Assembly: GCF_034314085.1 (NCBI RefSeq)
Contig: NZ_JAVIWI010000001.1
Coordinates: 2,542,001 to 2,606,000, forward strand
Source of the DNA: Undibacterium sp. 5I1
GTDB lineage: Bacteria > Pseudomonadota > Gammaproteobacteria > Burkholderiales > Burkholderiaceae_D
Length of the DNA: 64,000 nucleotides
Reading direction: 5' to 3'
Shown here: piece by piece, positions 16,889-28,418 of the stretch
How the letters are laid out: each line of letters begins with the position of its first letter
Numbering within the stretch: position 1 is the first letter of the stretch
Notes under the pieces: generated by a model
Told to the model about the DNA's origin: nothing
Databases searched by the model: none
Seen by the model: only the letters and a program-made list of their open reading frames with translations
Translations under genes and position numbers: made by a program

Positions 16889-19800
16889 TCAGATATGATC
16901 ACCAACAATCGGTCCAGTACCGCTAAACCGATCCAAGGCCAAATAAATCACAGGCGTGATAAATAAGGTAATCGCTTGCGAGAAAATCAAACCACCTACC
17001 ACAGCCAAGCCCAGAGGTTGGCGTAATTCCGCACCGGCACCCAAGCCCAGCGCAATTGGCAATGCACCTACCAACGCGGCAAGGGTGGTCATCATAATCG
17101 GGCGGAAACGCTGTACGCAGGCTTCACGGATCGCTTCTGGCGGCGTCATACCCTGATGGCGTTGCGCGTCCAGCGCGAAGTCAATCATCATAATCGCGTT
17201 CTTTTTTACGATACCAATCAGCAGCAAAATACCGATCATCGCAATCAGCGTCAGATCTTGTCCAAACAACTGCAGCGTCAATAGCGCACCGACGGCAGCA
17301 GATGGCAACCCAGCGAGAATTGTCAGCGGATGGATATAGCTTTCGTACAACACGCCCAGCAAGACATAGATAACCAACAGCGCGGCGACGATCAATACGA
17401 CCTGCCCTGATTGCGAATTTTTGAATACCGCAGCATCACCGCCGTAGGTGGCAATAATGGATGCGGGTAATTTGATTTCATCCCGGTATTGCTCAATTTT
17501 TTTCGTGGCAACACCCAAAGCGGCGCTAGGTGCAAGATTGAAAGAAATCGTCACCGCTTGCAACTGTCCGGCATGGTTAATTGAGGTCGGACCAACCGAA
17601 CGCTTGATCGTTGCAAAACTCGATAAAGGAACCAGACCGCCGCCACTACTACGAATGTAGATGCCGTCTAAAGCACTCTCATCTTTTTTCTGATCCGGGG
17701 CAAACTCCATGATGACCTGATAGCTATCCACGCTGGTGTACATGGTCGATACCTGGCGCTCACCAAATGCGCTGTATAAACTGGAGCGGACGCTGTCCAT
17801 ATTGACACCCAGCGCGTTGGCACTGTCTCTGTCGATCTTGAGTTCTGCCTGCAAACCCTTGAGTTGCGAATCGGTTGTGACATCCTTAAAAACAGGATCG
17901 GCACGCAATTTGTCCTGCAACTTAATGGACCAGTCGCTTAACTCCCCGGCAGTAACGCTTTGCAAAATATATTGATACTGGCTCTTACTTTGACGCCCAC
18001 CTAACTGCAAGTTTTGCGTGGGACGTAAGAAGGTGGAAATACCTGCGACTTCACTTAATTTACGGCGCAAACCCTCCACTACAAGTTTCATCGGTTTGCG
18101 CTGATCACGCGGCTTTAAGTTGACGAACATACGTCCGGTATTCTGCGAGCCGCTACCACCATTGAACGATGCCACCGTCAGCACATTGGGGTCATCTCGT
18201 ATAATTTTGGCGGCTCTGTCCTGCAATATCACCATCGCGGGAAAAGACGTATCCTCCGCGGCTTCGGTCTGCACGCTGATCTGTCCGATATCTTCTTCCG
18301 GAAAAAAACCTTTAGGAATCGTCGCAAATAAATACGCGGTTCCGGCAAAGGTAATTAAGGCAACCACCAGCACCAGGCCGCGATGACGCAAAGCCACATC
18401 CAAAGCGCGCGAGTACGAGTTCAGAGAAGAGTTAAAGCCGTTTTCAAATACATGCAGCAAAGCGCCGATCAGTTTTGGCGGCTCTTTCATCTCATGTTCG
18501 CTTTTCAGAAAACGACTAGCCAGCATCGGCACCAGCGTTAAGGAAACAAACGCAGAGGCGACGATTGCCAGCGATACGATGACTGCAAACTCGTGGAACA
18601 ACTGACCAATCACGCCCGGCATAAAAAAGATAGGAATGAAGACCGCAATCAGTGAAGTTGAAATCGAGATAATCGTAAAACCGACTTCCCGCGATCCCTT
18701 CAATGCGGCTTTAAAAGGTTCTTCACCCGCCTCCACATGGCGCATGATGTTTTCCAACATCACAATCGCATCATCCACTACCAGCCCAACAGCCAGGGTC
18801 AGCCCTAGCAGAGAAATATTGTCCAGCGTATAGCCAAAACCCCACAACAAACTGATTGCACCAACCAAAGAAACTGGCAAAGACAGGGTCGGAATAATCG
18901 TCGCGACTAAACGACGTAAGAACAAGAAAATCACGATCACGACCAAAAAAATCGTAAGTATTAAAGTCAGATTGACATCATGCAATGCGTCGCGGATAGA
19001 GACCGAACGATCATTCACCTGATTGATTTTGACTGAGGCTGGCAACTGCGCTTGAAAGCCCGGCAACGCGGCTTTAATTGAATCAACTACTTTGACGGTG
19101 TTGGCATCGGTCTGGCGCTGAATCGCTAAAGTGATGGAACTTTCACCATTAAAATTAGCCGATGATTTAAAGGTTTCGTAACTATCTTCGATCTTGGCAA
19201 CATCATGCAAACGAACGACTTGCCCACCTTTATTGCTGACAATTAGATTAGAAAAATCTGCTGCGCTTTGTAACTGGCGGTTAGCTAACAAGGTTAAGGT
19301 TTGTTTATCGCCGTCCAAAGTGCCGACGGGCGTGTTGGCGTTTGCCGCCTTGATACTTGCGGATAACTCATCCAGCGAAATATTCCGTGCAGCCAGTGCA
19401 TCAGGCATCACCCGGACCCGTACTGCGTAACGCTTGATACCAAAAATATTCACTTGCGCCACACCATCAAGAGTGGACAAGCTAGGAGAAATCAAATGCT
19501 CGGCATAATTGGTGAGCTCCGACAAACTTAACGAGGGCGAAGTTAATGCCAAAATCAAAATCGGCGCATCCGCAGGATTGACTTTGCGGTAAGAGGGTAG
19601 CGTCGTCATTTCTACCGGTAATGAGCGTTGGGCGCGCAACAAGGCGGCTTGCACGTCTACCGAGGCGGCGTCAATGTTCCGGTTTTGATCAAACTCTAAA
19701 GTCAGTGAGGTCGTGCCTAAAGTGTTGCTGGAACTGATGACAGACAAACCGGGGATCGTGGCAAATTGCTTTTCTAGTGGCAGCGCAACCGAGGTCGCCA

Positions 19801-19975
19801 TGGTTTCTGGACTAGCACCGGGCAAGACTGCATTGACGCTGATCACTGGCGTGTCATAACTCGGCAAAGCGGCAATCGGAATAAACCGATATGCCAAAAC
19901 ACCCGCAACAACGATAGACAAGTTCAGCAATACCGTCATCACAGGACGGCGGATAAATAACTCCGACAAATTCAT
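16889..19975 (-). CDS. RND efflux transporter permease (MdtB/AcrB-like)
   Basis: 1028 residues, full length for a proton-driven tripartite pump. The first helix (FIRRPVMTVLLNLSIVVAG) and the large periplasmic loop begin as in the AcrB/MdtB group, and the TM4 motif GLVVDDAIVMLEN carries the two essential Asp residues. The second half repeats the fold, with GILLLIGIVKKNAIMMIDFA. Its start overlaps the adaptor's stop by four bases (ATGA), so they are translationally coupled. No outer-membrane factor gene is adjacent, so a TolC-like protein from elsewhere must complete the pump. The sequence looks closer to MdtB/C than to hydrophobic-drug AcrB; substrates unknown. Confidence 0.93.
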   Translation of the reverse strand: MNLSELFIRRPVMTVLLNLSIVVAGVLAYRFIPIAALPSYDTPVISVNAVLPGASPETMATSVALPLEKQFATIPGLSVISSSNTLGTTSLTLEFDQNRNIDAASVDVQAALLRAQRSLPVEMTTLPSYRKVNPADAPILILALTSPSLSLSELTNYAEHLISPSLSTLDGVAQVNIFGIKRYAVRVRVMPDALAARNISLDELSASIKAANANTPVGTLDGDKQTLTLLANRQLQSAADFSNLIVSNKGGQVVRLHDVAKIEDSYETFKSSANFNGESSITLAIQRQTDANTVKVVDSIKAALPGFQAQLPASVKINQVNDRSVSIRDALHDVNLTLILTIFLVVIVIFLFLRRLVATIIPTLSLPVSLVGAISLLWGFGYTLDNISLLGLTLAVGLVVDDAIVMLENIMRHVEAGEEPFKAALKGSREVGFTIISISTSLIAVFIPIFFMPGVIGQLFHEFAVIVSLAIVASAFVSLTLVPMLASRFLKSEHEMKEPPKLIGALLHVFENGFNSSLNSYSRALDVALRHRGLVLVVALITFAGTAYLFATIPKGFFPEEDIGQISVQTEAAEDTSFPAMVILQDRAAKIIRDDPNVLTVASFNGGSGSQNTGRMFVNLKPRDQRKPMKLVVEGLRRKLSEVAGISTFLRPTQNLQLGGRQSKSQYQYILQSVTAGELSDWSIKLQDKLRADPVFKDVTTDSQLKGLQAELKIDRDSANALGVNMDSVRSSLYSAFGERQVSTMYTSVDSYQVIMEFAPDQKKDESALDGIYIRSSGGGLVPLSSFATIKRSVGPTSINHAGQLQAVTISFNLAPSAALGVATKKIEQYRDEIKLPASIIATYGGDAAVFKNSQSGQVVLIVAALLVIYVLLGVLYESYIHPLTILAGLPSAAVGALLTLQLFGQDLTLIAMIGILLLIGIVKKNAIMMIDFALDAQRHQGMTPPEAIREACVQRFRPIMMTTLAALVGALPIALGLGAGAELRQPLGLAVVGGLIFSQAITLFITPVIYLALDRFSGTGPIVGDHI

Positions 19976-21204
19976 GATGCGCTCGCTGCTTGAGAAGCGG
20001 ATTTTTCTGACTTGGTGTCTGACTTCGTATCCGTTTTAGGATTAGTCGTTTTACTATCCGCTGCACGCTCACGTATCAGATTGCCGGGACGCAGATTTTG
20101 TTTGCCATCCAAGACTACTTTAGCGCCAACTTCGATTCCAGTGACGACGGCATCCAAGGCTGCGGCGTACATCACTTTAACCGGGCGCAAGCTCACTTTA
20201 TTATCAACATCAACCACGTAGACCGCGCTGCCTTGCGCATTATTGATTACGGCATCAATCGGTATCACGATAGCGTCTTTAATCGTACGTACACTCAATC
20301 CGATATCCGCATAAGCGCCTGGCCACAACTTTAAATCACGGTTGTCAAACACGGCTTTGGCCTTAATCGTGCCGGATAAAGCATCTACTGCGTTGTCAAC
20401 AAACTGCAAACGACCACGGTATTTTTCCGGGTGATCTGGCAATTGGGCAGTGACTGCATTCGGATTTTTCTGGTCCTCTTTTTGATTCATCGCATCCAGT
20501 GCGTCCTGCAAATTTCTTTGTGGCAGCGGGAAGCTAATGGTGATCGGGTCCATCTGGGTAATCGTTACCAGCGCAGGCACAGTGGTGGTAGCCTGTACTA
20601 ACGAACCTGGATAGACACTAATCACACCCGTGCGTCCTGCGGCTGGGGCAACAATACGATCATAGGTCAGCGCTACTTTGGCCGCATTCACCGCGGCACG
20701 ATCAGAAGCAATTACCGCAGCTTGTGCGTCTACTTGAGTCTGACTGGTATCGACCACACTTTGCGACACGAATTTTTTATCGAGTAAATCTTTGCTACGC
20801 GTCAGTTGTCGCTGATTGTCAGCCTGAGTTGCAAGGTCTTTATCCAGTTGCGCCTGCGCCTTTGCCAGATTGACTTCATCGGCACGGCTATCCAGAGTAA
20901 ATAGCAAGTCGCCTGCTTTGACAAACTGTCCTTCCTTGATATGCACTTTGGTAACGGTACTGGTAATTTGAGGACGAATATCGACGGTGCTTAGCGCCGT
21001 AACAACGCCGTTGGCAGAGAGCTGCACGGGGTAATCACGCTTGATCGCCAGGGTGGTCGAGACACTGATAGGACGATTATTATCGGCACCTGCTTTGCTG
21101 GCTTTGTCACCTGCATCGGTTTTAGCGGCACTCCATTTGTAGTAGCCACCGGCAGCCAAACCAGCAACAACTAACACGGCAACGATCGTCTTTAATTTAC
21201 TCAT
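19972..21204 (-). CDS. RND efflux periplasmic adaptor subunit (MdtA/HlyD-like)
   Basis: 410 residues. N-terminal membrane anchor (IVAVLVVAGLAAGGYYKW), then the lipoyl half (VDIRPQITSTVTKVHIKEGQFVKAGDLLF), a coiled-coil hairpin (about 115-185), the second lipoyl half (IVAPAAGRTGVISVYPGSLV) and beta-barrel domains. The C terminus is a low-complexity Ser/Lys/Thr tail. It joins the inner-membrane permease to an outer-membrane channel. First gene of a two-gene unit, overlapping the permease gene. No regulator gene is adjacent. Confidence 0.93.
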   Translation of the reverse strand: MSKLKTIVAVLVVAGLAAGGYYKWSAAKTDAGDKASKAGADNNRPISVSTTLAIKRDYPVQLSANGVVTALSTVDIRPQITSTVTKVHIKEGQFVKAGDLLFTLDSRADEVNLAKAQAQLDKDLATQADNQRQLTRSKDLLDKKFVSQSVVDTSQTQVDAQAAVIASDRAAVNAAKVALTYDRIVAPAAGRTGVISVYPGSLVQATTTVPALVTITQMDPITISFPLPQRNLQDALDAMNQKEDQKNPNAVTAQLPDHPEKYRGRLQFVDNAVDALSGTIKAKAVFDNRDLKLWPGAYADIGLSVRTIKDAIVIPIDAVINNAQGSAVYVVDVDNKVSLRPVKVMYAAALDAVVTGIEVGAKVVLDGKQNLRPGNLIRERAADSKTTNPKTDTKSDTKSEKSASQAASAS

Positions 21205-21407
21205 ACTCTTTTACCTGGTGGGTAGGACAAAGCCAATAAAATTTAGCAGCTTGTTGATTGATTAATTAATTAGTCTATGGGTCTAGTGGGTTCGTACATT
21301 CAGTACATTTAGTGCAAAATTGCTTTCATCAATTCATCAGCGTTTACTATTTTTATCACATGAAAAATTGAAACAATTTGACCAAATTTTAAAGATGGTA
21401 ATGCTAT

Positions 21408-21440
21408 CAAAGAAAAAGCCAGCTCAAGAGCTGGCTTTAC
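21408..21440 (-). terminator. Terminator of the secDF unit
   Basis: AAAGCCAGCT (21415-21424) and AGCTGGCTTT (21429-21438) are perfect 10-base arms with loop CAAG. On the minus strand a TTTTTCTTTG tail follows. It lies 38 bases past the secF stop. Confidence 0.9.
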
Positions 21441-21475
21441 TATTTAATACTTTTCGTTACAAGCAACGCGGTTCA

Positions 21476-22414
21476 TCAGACTACTGCGCCGTCTGTGTCG
21501 TCTTTCTCTTTGATCGGCTTAATCAAGTCTTCACGTTTAACCCCCAGCCACATCGCAATCGCCGCTGCAACAAACACAGAAGAGTAAATACCGAAACAAA
21601 TACCAATCGTTAATGCAATGGCAAAATAGTGCAACGTCGTGCCACCGATGAAGAGCATGGACAACACCATCATTTGCGTACAGCCGTGCGTAATAATGGT
21701 GCGGGAGATCGTGCTGGTGATCGCATTATCAATCACTTCTGTAACCGACATCTTACGTTGCTTACGGAAATTCTCACGAATACGATCAAAAATAACCACT
21801 GATTCATTCACCGAATAACCCAACACAGCCAATACCGCAGCCAAGACAGAGAGATTAAATTCCCATTGGAAGAAGGCGAAGAAGCCCAAAATAATCACCA
21901 CGTCATGCAAGTTGGCGATAATCGCGGCGACCGCAAATTTCCATTCAAAACGAATCGCCAGATACGCGACTACGCCCAAAATAACAAATAGCAGGGCCAT
22001 CAAACCATCATGCGCCAACTCATCACCAACTTGCGCGCCAACCAACTCAACTCGTTGCAACTTAACATCAGCATCATGCGCTTTTAAAGCACCAAATACC
22101 TTATCTGTTTGCTGAGCTAAAGTTTCATTCTTTGGCAAAGGCAAACGAACTACGATCGTTTGCGCCTGGCCGAAAGTCTGCACCGGGGCATCCAGATAAC
22201 CAGTGCTGTCAACGGTCTTACGGACCTCATCGACATTGGCGGCCTTGGAATACATCACCTCCATAACGGTACCGCCAGTAAATTCAACTGAAAAATTCAA
22301 ATTTTTATGCAGCAAGAAAAATACAGCTGCGACAAAAGTCAAAGCAGAAATGACATTAAATATCAGCGCATTGCGCATGAAAGGAATGTCTTTTTTAATA
22401 CGGAATAATTCCAT
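21476..22414 (-). CDS. secF: Protein translocase subunit SecF
   Basis: 312 residues with six predicted membrane helices. A first helix (NALIFNVISALTFVAAVFFL), a periplasmic domain starting NLNFSVEFTGGTVMEV, and the RND-like helices with GYSVNESVVIFDRIREN, the SecF landmark, are visible. SecF pairs with SecD to pull translocated proteins into the periplasm using the proton gradient. It follows secD by 38 bases and ends the queA-tgt-yajC-secD-secF run with a strong terminator. Confidence 0.97.
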   Translation of the reverse strand: MELFRIKKDIPFMRNALIFNVISALTFVAAVFFLLHKNLNFSVEFTGGTVMEVMYSKAANVDEVRKTVDSTGYLDAPVQTFGQAQTIVVRLPLPKNETLAQQTDKVFGALKAHDADVKLQRVELVGAQVGDELAHDGLMALLFVILGVVAYLAIRFEWKFAVAAIIANLHDVVIILGFFAFFQWEFNLSVLAAVLAVLGYSVNESVVIFDRIRENFRKQRKMSVTEVIDNAITSTISRTIITHGCTQMMVLSMLFIGGTTLHYFAIALTIGICFGIYSSVFVAAAIAMWLGVKREDLIKPIKEKDDTDGAVV

Positions 22415-22452
22415 GATAAATCCCTAAATTCTTATTGTGTCGGCGGTATTGA

Positions 22453-24318
22453 TTAGTCTGCAGGTTTCCAAATCTGTCCGATCGCAAGAGAAGTTAATTT
22501 CTTCTTACGTCCGTACCACAGATTGACCACACCACGCGAGACAAACACGGCTGAGAACATCGACGTTGCAATCCCCAGACAATGCACAATCGCAAACGCT
22601 TTAATCGGACCCGATCCAAAAATCAGCAGCGCCAAACCAACAATCAAAGTCGTCACGTTGGAATCTAGAATTGTCGCCCAGGCACGGTCAAAACCAATCG
22701 AGATCGCAGCTTGAGGTGTATTACCAGCACGCAGCTCTTCACGGATACGCTCGTTAATCAAGACGTTGGCGTCAATCGCCATACCCAGTGCCAGCGCAAT
22801 CGCCGCCATACCAGGTAGAGTCAATGTGGCCTGTAACAAGGAGAGAATCGCTACCAGTAATAATAAGTTGACGGACAGGGCCATCACACTGAATACACCA
22901 AACAGCATGTAGTAAGCGATCATGAAAACGGCAATTGCGATAAAGCCATACAGCGTAGAGTTAAATCCCTTTTGGATATTATCTGCACCTAATTGCGGAC
23001 CTATCGTGCTTTCCTCAATAAAGTCCATTGGAGCAGCCAGCGAACCAGCACGCAACAACAACGCCAAGTCACTTGAAGCGGCGGTAGAACCCATGCCAGT
23101 AATATTGAAGCGGGAACCCAACTCATCCTGAATAGTGGCTACTGTCAGCAACTCGCCCTTACCTTTTTCAAACAAGACGATCGCCATTTTTTTGCCGATC
23201 TTACCGCGCGTACCTTCACGCATTTTGCGACCACCATCGCCATTCAAATCGATACTGACAGACGGTTGTTGATGCTGATCAAAACTGGCAGAAGCACCAG
23301 AAATATAATCACCAGTAATCACAGGGTCCTTATACAAAATTGCAGGTGCACCACGACCAACTTTAAATAATTCAGAACCAAATGGAACTGCAGTATTTTC
23401 ATCCACCAGACCAATTACACTTTCATCTACCAGACGCACTTCTAATGTAGCCTGGCGTCCAATAATATCTTTCGCGCGGTTGACATCCTGCACGCCTGGT
23501 AATTCCACCACGATGCGATCAGCGCCTTGCTGCTGAATAATCGGCTCCGCAACGCCAAGTTCATTCACCCGTTTAGACAAAGCAATAATGTTTTGTTTAA
23601 CGCCTTCTGTCACCGCTGCCTTCAAGGCCTCTGGCTTCAAAGTGATCAGCAAGCTCAGCTCGGTGTTATCTGCGTTTTTGACATCAGTCATCTGCACATC
23701 GTTGATCTGACTAGACAAAACATTTTTCGCCTTACCTAAGGTATCGGCATCACGGAACTTCACGGTAATTTGCTGACCGTCACGAGAAATACCCGAGTGG
23801 CGAACTTCTTTATCCCGCAGTACGCTGCGCACTGTAGATTGCAGACCTTGTAAGCGGGTATTTAATAATGCTTTGGTATCGACTTGCATCAAGAAATGGA
23901 CACCGCCTTGCAAATCCAGCCCCAGCGACATCGGCAAAGCATGCAAACTTTGCAGCCATTTTGGCGTGTCATTCAGCAGATTGAAGCTAATGCTATACAA
24001 AGGATCGGCAGGATCAGTATTCAAGGCTTTTTCTAATGCGGCCTTCGCTTTGAACTGGATATCGGCATCCTTAAAACGAGCACGGACAGAGCCTTGAGTG
24101 CCGTTATTCTCGTAAGACAAACTAGTTGCGGTAAGGTCCTGCGCTTTCAGCGCTTGCTCAACGCGACCCAACATATCGCTCTCAACTTTGACAGTTGCGC
24201 GAGCGCTATTGATTTGAATTGCCGGGGACTTGCCAAAAAAATTGGGGACTGTGTACAGCGCGCCAAATACTAGCGCGACGATGATCAGAAGATATTTCCA
24301 GAGGGGATAGCGATTCAT
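22453..24318 (-). CDS. secD: Protein translocase subunit SecD
   Basis: 621 residues. N-terminal helix (WKYLLIIVALVFGALYTVPNFFG), the large periplasmic P1 domain containing GLDLQGGVHFLMQVD, and five C-terminal helices with ALGMAIDANVLINERIREEL and the GFDRAWATILDSNVTTL block. SecD works with SecF, and YajC associates with them, at the Sec translocon. The order yajC-secD-secF is canonical. No unusual residues were noticed. Confidence 0.97.
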   Translation of the reverse strand: MNRYPLWKYLLIIVALVFGALYTVPNFFGKSPAIQINSARATVKVESDMLGRVEQALKAQDLTATSLSYENNGTQGSVRARFKDADIQFKAKAALEKALNTDPADPLYSISFNLLNDTPKWLQSLHALPMSLGLDLQGGVHFLMQVDTKALLNTRLQGLQSTVRSVLRDKEVRHSGISRDGQQITVKFRDADTLGKAKNVLSSQINDVQMTDVKNADNTELSLLITLKPEALKAAVTEGVKQNIIALSKRVNELGVAEPIIQQQGADRIVVELPGVQDVNRAKDIIGRQATLEVRLVDESVIGLVDENTAVPFGSELFKVGRGAPAILYKDPVITGDYISGASASFDQHQQPSVSIDLNGDGGRKMREGTRGKIGKKMAIVLFEKGKGELLTVATIQDELGSRFNITGMGSTAASSDLALLLRAGSLAAPMDFIEESTIGPQLGADNIQKGFNSTLYGFIAIAVFMIAYYMLFGVFSVMALSVNLLLLVAILSLLQATLTLPGMAAIALALGMAIDANVLINERIREELRAGNTPQAAISIGFDRAWATILDSNVTTLIVGLALLIFGSGPIKAFAIVHCLGIATSMFSAVFVSRGVVNLWYGRKKKLTSLAIGQIWKPAD

Positions 24319-24396
24319 ATCGGTTCAGATTAAATTAAATACTGGGCTGAATGTGCAACGCAGCCATAAAATCCAGGGCTGCGTTGAATCACAGTA

Positions 24397-24720
24397 TCAG
24401 ATCGCTTTGATCGTGCCTTTAGGCAACAACATAGTGATAGCCACTTTTTGCACAACAACTTCAGTGCCGTTAGCGATTTCTATCGTGACATAAGCCTCAG
24501 TGACTTTAACCACTTTGCCTAACACGCCGCCAGCTGTGACCACTTCATCATTTTTCGCCAAAGCGTCCATCATCGATTTTTGTTCTTTTTGACGCTTCAT
24601 TTGCGGACGTATCATCAAAAAATACAGCACCACAAACATCAAAATGATGGGCAGGAAACTCATCAAATCACCGCCACCACTAAAAATGGAAGATTGCGCA
24701 TAAGCATTGGAAATAAACAC
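24397..24720 (-). CDS. yajC: Preprotein translocase subunit YajC
   Basis: 107 residues, one membrane helix (LMSFLPIILMFVVLYFLMIRPQ) followed by the family motif RPQMKRQKEQKSMMDAL and a small cytoplasmic domain (GGVLGKVVKVTEAYVTIEI). The start codon is GTG at 24720 with CTGGAG upstream. YajC is an accessory part of SecDF. The 454-base gap upstream suggests its own promoter, separate from tgt. Confidence 0.93.
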   Translation of the reverse strand: MFISNAYAQSSIFSGGGDLMSFLPIILMFVVLYFLMIRPQMKRQKEQKSMMDALAKNDEVVTAGGVLGKVVKVTEAYVTIEIANGTEVVVQKVAITMLLPKGTIKAI

Positions 24721-25174
24721 GTTAAGACTCCAGTAAGATTTTAATAATTATCTGCAAGACAATAAAATTGGAAATGAATCAGCATAAGCGTCTCAAATGG
24801 TGCCAAAACCACCAAATAAAAGAGCACACCTAAAGAGCTCGCCATCAATCACAAAGCGCCACATTCTAGCATTGGAGCAGCGGCTTACCGTGATTTAGTC
24901 GCTTGATGTTGGGGATTAAAGTCAGGGTTAAGCTTAAATAGCAGCAAATAAATCTAGGCACTGATAAACGTCATGCTCAATCAGCGGCGAATAATTCAGA
25001 TACAGGCAATTATTCTTGAACTTACGCTACAAAATAATAAATATACTCCTATCGTGTATATTTAAGATGTCCATATAATCATTGGACAATAAGGCATATT
25101 TCTAAAAATAAATGGGGAGTATATTCATCGATTAACGAAATCAGAGCGAACCATTACGCATTGAACTGACTGAA
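24721..25174. other. Intergenic gap TraB-like gene/yajC
   Basis: 454 bases. Holds an inverted family A repeat (25039-25125). The rest, AT-rich next to yajC, probably contains the yajC promoter, but no confident element was picked out. Confidence 0.6.
25039..25125 (-). repeat. Palindromic repeat family A, copy 4 (inverted)
   Basis: Edges AAATATACTCC and GGGGAGTATATT form terminal inverted repeats; core GTCCATATAATCATTGGAC. Very close to the copy at 16691, sharing GGACAATAAGGCATATTTCT. Confidence 0.82.
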
Positions 25175-26080
25175 TTATTGCACCCGGCGTATCTGCAAAC
25201 CCCGTTGTTGCAATAAATCCAAAATGCTGTTCTTGCCCACCATATGACCAGCGCCGACGACGATCAGTACCGGCTTATTGCCGTTGACAAGCTTAATCAC
25301 TTTGTCGCTCATGCCGATATTGCGATCATCCAGCAACCGCTTCATGAGCTTAGCGGTGCTGGCGTCTTTATCTGCGGATGACTGCATGATTTTCTCTAAG
25401 GCAGGCAAGTCACCACTTTTCCAGGCGGCCACCATTGCTTCGGAATCCCTCATCGCGTCGCCATCCTTCATACTCGCAATCGTATAGGACAACATTTCAT
25501 CGCTCTCAGCATCGCTGAAGTCAGTCAATACTTTCATTTGAAAAGCCAGTGTCTCCAGTTGGTAGACAGACTTACCGTCCGCTTTGGCTCGCTTTAAAAA
25601 ATGCAAATCAATCCCTGCATCTGGGGTGTAGCCAGTGCTTGTCATCATGCCGATCATTAAGCCAGTTGCAACGACGCCCGGCTTAAGTTGTTGCATCTGT
25701 TCTGCCGCCGGACCAAAGCTAGTAGATAACTGTGCCCAGGTCTGCGCAGACAAATGTTTTTCCAGCTTGTCTGGAGCGACATACATGGTTAAAGGCATGA
25801 CTTTTTTGAGCGCAGCCATGTCGGTGACATCAGTTTCCACTGCAAGTATTTTTGCATTTTTATACGCCGTCTCGACTGCTGGCGACATCGGATAGAAATC
25901 GGGCTTGGCCAGATGGATGGAACCAAATAAATATCCGGTCTTGGTACCGGACTTTATCTCCCATAGAAAGCCCTTAGTTTTCTCTGCACCCTCAGCAACG
26001 CTGCTATTGGTGTCGGCATAGGCGCTATTCGAAAAGACCAGACAAGCCAGGCTAAGAGCAATCCATTGTTTGAACGTCAT
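25175..26080 (-). CDS. TraB/GumN family protein
   Basis: 301 residues with a signal peptide ending AYA-D. Landmarks of the TraB/GumN (Tiki-like) fold are present: GYLFGSIHLAKPDFYP with the GSIH motif, the acidic AVETDVTD, and GAGHMVGKNSILDLL near the C terminus with the GxGHxxG motif. Tiki relatives are metalloproteases, so a periplasmic peptidase activity is possible, but bacterial members are mostly uncharacterised. It sits between tgt and yajC, 68 bases after tgt, and so interrupts the otherwise standard queA-tgt-yajC-secDF order. Confidence 0.88.
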   Translation of the reverse strand: MTFKQWIALSLACLVFSNSAYADTNSSVAEGAEKTKGFLWEIKSGTKTGYLFGSIHLAKPDFYPMSPAVETAYKNAKILAVETDVTDMAALKKVMPLTMYVAPDKLEKHLSAQTWAQLSTSFGPAAEQMQQLKPGVVATGLMIGMMTSTGYTPDAGIDLHFLKRAKADGKSVYQLETLAFQMKVLTDFSDAESDEMLSYTIASMKDGDAMRDSEAMVAAWKSGDLPALEKIMQSSADKDASTAKLMKRLLDDRNIGMSDKVIKLVNGNKPVLIVVGAGHMVGKNSILDLLQQRGLQIRRVQ

Positions 26081-26148
26081 ACGTCTGTTTTTAAAAAATG
26101 AAGAGATAAGTTATCGGAACACACTAATCCTAAATTGATAGAATTGAC

Positions 26149-27288
<1,140 letters not shown>

Positions 27289-27380
27289 TTACCGACCTGT
27301 ATATAAAACATTTGTAAGGTGCGCCGTGCGCACCGGAGACCTGGGTGTAATTTAGATGCCGCTATGTGTAAACTATCTTA

Positions 27381-28418
27381 TTACTGATCAGAGGTATTAG
27401 TCAGCAACATCGCATCACCATAACTAAAAAACCGATACTCGTTGGCAATCGCATGAGCGTAGGTGGCACGAATACGATCATAGCCTGCAAACGCAGATAC
27501 CAGCATCAGCAAGGTTGATTTTGGCAAATGGAAATTCGTGATAAGCCTGTCTACTGTTTTGAACACATAACCTGGCGTGATAAACAAATTAGTGTCATCG
27601 CTACCGGCCTGCAAAGTGCCCGTTTGCGACGCGGACTCCAATGCACGCATGCTGGTGGTACCCACTGCGACGACAGCTTTACCCGCCGCTTTAGTAGCGC
27701 ATATTGCATCAACCGTCGCTTGCGGCACGGTGTACCACTCACTATGCATTGCGTGGTTGGCTAGCACCTCGGTACGTACTGGCTGAAAAGTCCCGGCGCC
27801 GACGTGCAAAGTCACATACGCAAAGTTAATACCTTTGGCGCTGCACGCATCTAGTAAGGCCTGATCAAAATGCAAGCCGGCGGTAGGCGCGGCCACTGCG
27901 CCAGGCACACGTGAATACACCGTTTGGTAACGGTGCTCATCAAAATCGTCAGCTTCATGATTGATGTAGGGCGGCAACGGCAAACGACCGTATTGCTCAA
28001 TCAGCTCAAACACATCACCCGGGAAATGCAGAGTAAAAAATTCTCCCGCACGCTCACCGACGACGACATCAAACGCATCTGCCAAGCGGATTTTGGCGCC
28101 AGCATGCGGTGATTTGGAGGCACGCAGTTGCACATGAACGATATGCTCGTCGGCCGTATTGCTGACCACACGCTCCACCAGCATCTCAACCTTACCGCCG
28201 GTTTCTTTTACCCCGTGGAAGCGTGCTTTTAGTACGCGGGTATCATTAAATACCAGCAAATCACCCGCAGATAATTGATCGACGATGTCAGCAAAATGGC
28301 GATCCACCAATACATCACCATCAACATGCAACAAGCGCGAGGCAGAACGATCCGGCAAGGCCGTCTGCGCGATCAGGTTTTCTGGCAAATCAAAATCAAA
28401 ATCACTTAAAGAGTACAT
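27381..28418 (-). CDS. queA: S-adenosylmethionine:tRNA ribosyltransferase-isomerase
   Basis: 345 residues. It transfers the ribosyl part of SAM to preQ1 in tRNA to form epoxyqueuosine. Family markers: [25 protein letters not shown] at the start, [15 protein letters not shown], and [21 protein letters not shown] near the end. First gene of the queA-tgt unit; divergent from recG across a repeat-bearing gap. Confidence 0.97.
   Translation of the reverse strand: MYSLSDFDFDLPENLIAQTALPDRSASRLLHVDGDVLVDRHFADIVDQLSAGDLLVFNDTRVLKARFHGVKETGGKVEMLVERVVSNTADEHIVHVQLRASKSPHAGAKIRLADAFDVVVGERAGEFFTLHFPGDVFELIEQYGRLPLPPYINHEADDFDEHRYQTVYSRVPGAVAAPTAGLHFDQALLDACSAKGINFAYVTLHVGAGTFQPVRTEVLANHAMHSEWYTVPQATVDAICATKAAGKAVVAVGTTSMRALESASQTGTLQAGSDDTNLFITPGYVFKTVDRLITNFHLPKSTLLMLVSAFAGYDRIRATYAHAIANEYRFFSYGDAMLLTNTSDQ

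Noticed and set aside
16718..16966. 82-codon frame after marR
   Set aside because: Spans a family A repeat and runs into the RND permease gene antisense; no coding character.
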